A DNA stretch of 64,000 nucleotides from Paenibacillus odorifer (GTDB taxonomy: Bacteria > Bacillota > Bacilli > Paenibacillales > Paenibacillaceae). The stretch lies in assembly GCF_000758725.1 (NCBI RefSeq), contig NZ_CP009428.1, positions 3,906,001 to 3,970,000 on the forward strand, given 5' to 3'. Below, in pieces: positions 62,971-64,000 of this stretch (the first letter of the stretch is position 1; the number at the start of each line of letters is the position of its first letter). Below the pieces are notes generated by a model. That model was not told the DNA's origin and did no database searches. It was given only the letters and a program-made list of their open reading frames with translations. The translations under genes were made by a program, and so were the position numbers.

Positions 62971-64000
62971 CTAGTTTGCATTCCCAATACTCGGAGTTAT
63001 CGGCTTATCCAGCGATTTCGGTGGTTTGCTTGGGTTTATCCCTACGCCGATCCGACCGAATACATACGCTCCGCCAGGAATTCGATTCGCTAAATTCATT
63101 ATAAGTGCCGAGCCTACCACACAACCGACAAATTGCAGCAGAACACTAAATAGTCCAAGGTTTTGCAACCCAAATGAAGCTGGAAGCTTGACGAATATAG
63201 CCAATAGCAAAGGATGAAGCAAGTATATGCCAAAAGAGTATCTGCTGCTCCATTCCAGTACACGTGGCACTTTCTTCATTTTCGATGCCACGGAGAAGAG
63301 CAGCAAAATCATGCTTAAGGCGAATAGAAGCATATCAATTCTTTTGGAGCTATGCGCCGTTATCCAGCCTTGACTATTCACGAACAGCACAAGCGCACCT
63401 GTCAGAACCGGGAGCGTGTATACCGCTATGCGGAACTTTTTTAATTTTTCCCGGAACCACAGCTCATTTCGTCCCAAGTAATAGGCTACTGTAAAGTAAA
63501 AAATCCAACCTGGTGCGAAAATCCAGTACATTTTATCCCAGAAATAATGGGCGGCAGCCGTATCTGCGGGCGTAGTAAAGTTGAAGAAACCCAAATAGAT
63601 AACGTTAATAAGGAACGATACGATTAGAATAGTGCGGGGGTTAAGCCGCTTCGCATACGTCTGAAACCAGAGGAATAAAGCATAAAACTGAAAGATAATC
63701 AGTATAAAATAGCCATGGAAATCTCCAATCAGCAAATGACGCCAGAGGTAATACCAAAAAGCCTGCAGCAAAGGAATGCCGTCACTACCCGACATCTCCA
63801 ATCCTTTTAGTCCTGCATACAAGGTCCCGAAAAAAAAGTAAGGCAATAAAATATACTTGATTCTTTTCTCCCAAAATCTCGCTGGAATTTCATTGGGATA
63901 GGCAAATGACAACACGAATTGGGAGATAAATACGAATACAGGTGTGCCAAACGTTAGCAGTAAACCCACCGATTCTACCCAAGGTGTATTTCCATCGTCA
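62971..64000 (-). CDS. Membrane acyltransferase family 3 protein (5' end outside window)
   Basis: Integral membrane O-acyltransferase-like protein with about nine or ten hydrophobic helices, for example FVFISQFVLSFAYP, YILLPYFFFGTLY and YSFGIYLLHPLLLAIFVKLP. Members acylate sugars, teichoic acids or other surface glycans. The frame stays open past the internal GTG at 63969: codons read DDGNTPWVESVGLLL up to the window edge. The missing N-terminal helix normally carries the catalytic His. At least 343 residues are present; family members are about 360-380. A terminator follows. Confidence 0.88.
   Translation of the reverse strand, partial: DDGNTPWVESVGLLLTFGTPVFVFISQFVLSFAYPNEIPARFWEKRIKYILLPYFFFGTLYAGLKGLEMSGSDGIPLLQAFWYYLWRHLLIGDFHGYFILIIFQFYALFLWFQTYAKRLNPRTILIVSFLINVIYLGFFNFTTPADTAAAHYFWDKMYWIFAPGWIFYFTVAYYLGRNELWFREKLKKFRIAVYTLPVLTGALVLFVNSQGWITAHSSKRIDMLLFALSMILLLFSVASKMKKVPRVLEWSSRYSFGIYLLHPLLLAIFVKLPASFGLQNLGLFSVLLQFVGCVVGSALIMNLANRIPGGAYVFGRIGVGINPSKPPKSLDKPITPSIGNAN

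Overview
The window looks like chromosome of a Paenibacillus-type, low-to-moderate GC, endospore-lineage Firmicute. The signs are two very large secreted proteins ending in three S-layer homology (SLH) domains, a LplB/YtcP/LipO-type sugar importer beside a YesM/YesN-type two-component pair, a T-box leader on tyrS, strong AGGAGG ribosome binding sites with many TTG/GTG starts, and a high density of glycan-degrading enzymes. This placement is inferred from gene content alone. No rRNA, tRNA, phage, insertion sequence or CRISPR array was seen.

Layout. 1-6.7 kb: the end of an M3 oligopeptidase, a cytosolic GH2 glycosidase divergent from an ArsR-type regulator, and small genes (DUF1801, DUF4180, ankyrin). 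6.8-15.6 kb: a 1464-residue LamG/Big2/FN3/SLH surface protein preceded by a 7TMR-DISM hybrid histidine kinase and its BTAD-type response regulator. 15.6-21.2 kb: an intergenic-rich stretch with five of the six copies of a constant-length (177-178 bp) nested palindromic repeat, a possible PD-(D/E)XK nuclease-like/winged-helix gene behind a terminator-bearing leader, and a MerR-GNAT-hydrolase operon with a textbook MerR operator. 21.2-30.4 kb: a 1939-residue cell-surface PL9 pectate lyase, then a GH120 beta-xylosidase divergent from its probable AraC regulator, and a small lipoprotein. 30.6-33 kb: a second MerR gene with a class-C beta-lactamase-like hydrolase.

33-54.5 kb is the most interesting part: a sulfated-glycan utilisation locus. 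It has a GH35 beta-galactosidase, three Cys-type sulfatases (one frameshifted), a GH20 hexosaminidase, an ABC importer without its own ATPase, a two-component pair, an AraC regulator, an aerobic formylglycine-generating enzyme (FGE), an anaerobic radical-SAM sulfatase maturase (anSME), a ROK regulator and a two-gene CHR (chromate-transporter family) pair. No sulfatase or glycosidase in it has a visible signal peptide. The model is that sulfated oligosaccharides are imported, then desulfated and hydrolysed in the cytosol. The CHR pair heads the same apparent operon as the FGE and one sulfatase, which suggests (inference) that it exports the liberated sulfate.

54.7-64 kb: mostly housekeeping genes (tyrS with T-box, Lrp, secreted acetamidase/formamidase-like protein, AlkC-like DNA repair, Crp/Fnr, LLM oxidoreductase), then an 850-bp intergenic region holding the sixth nested palindrome, a second inverted-repeat family and a 12-bp tandem repeat, and finally a membrane acyltransferase cut by the window end.
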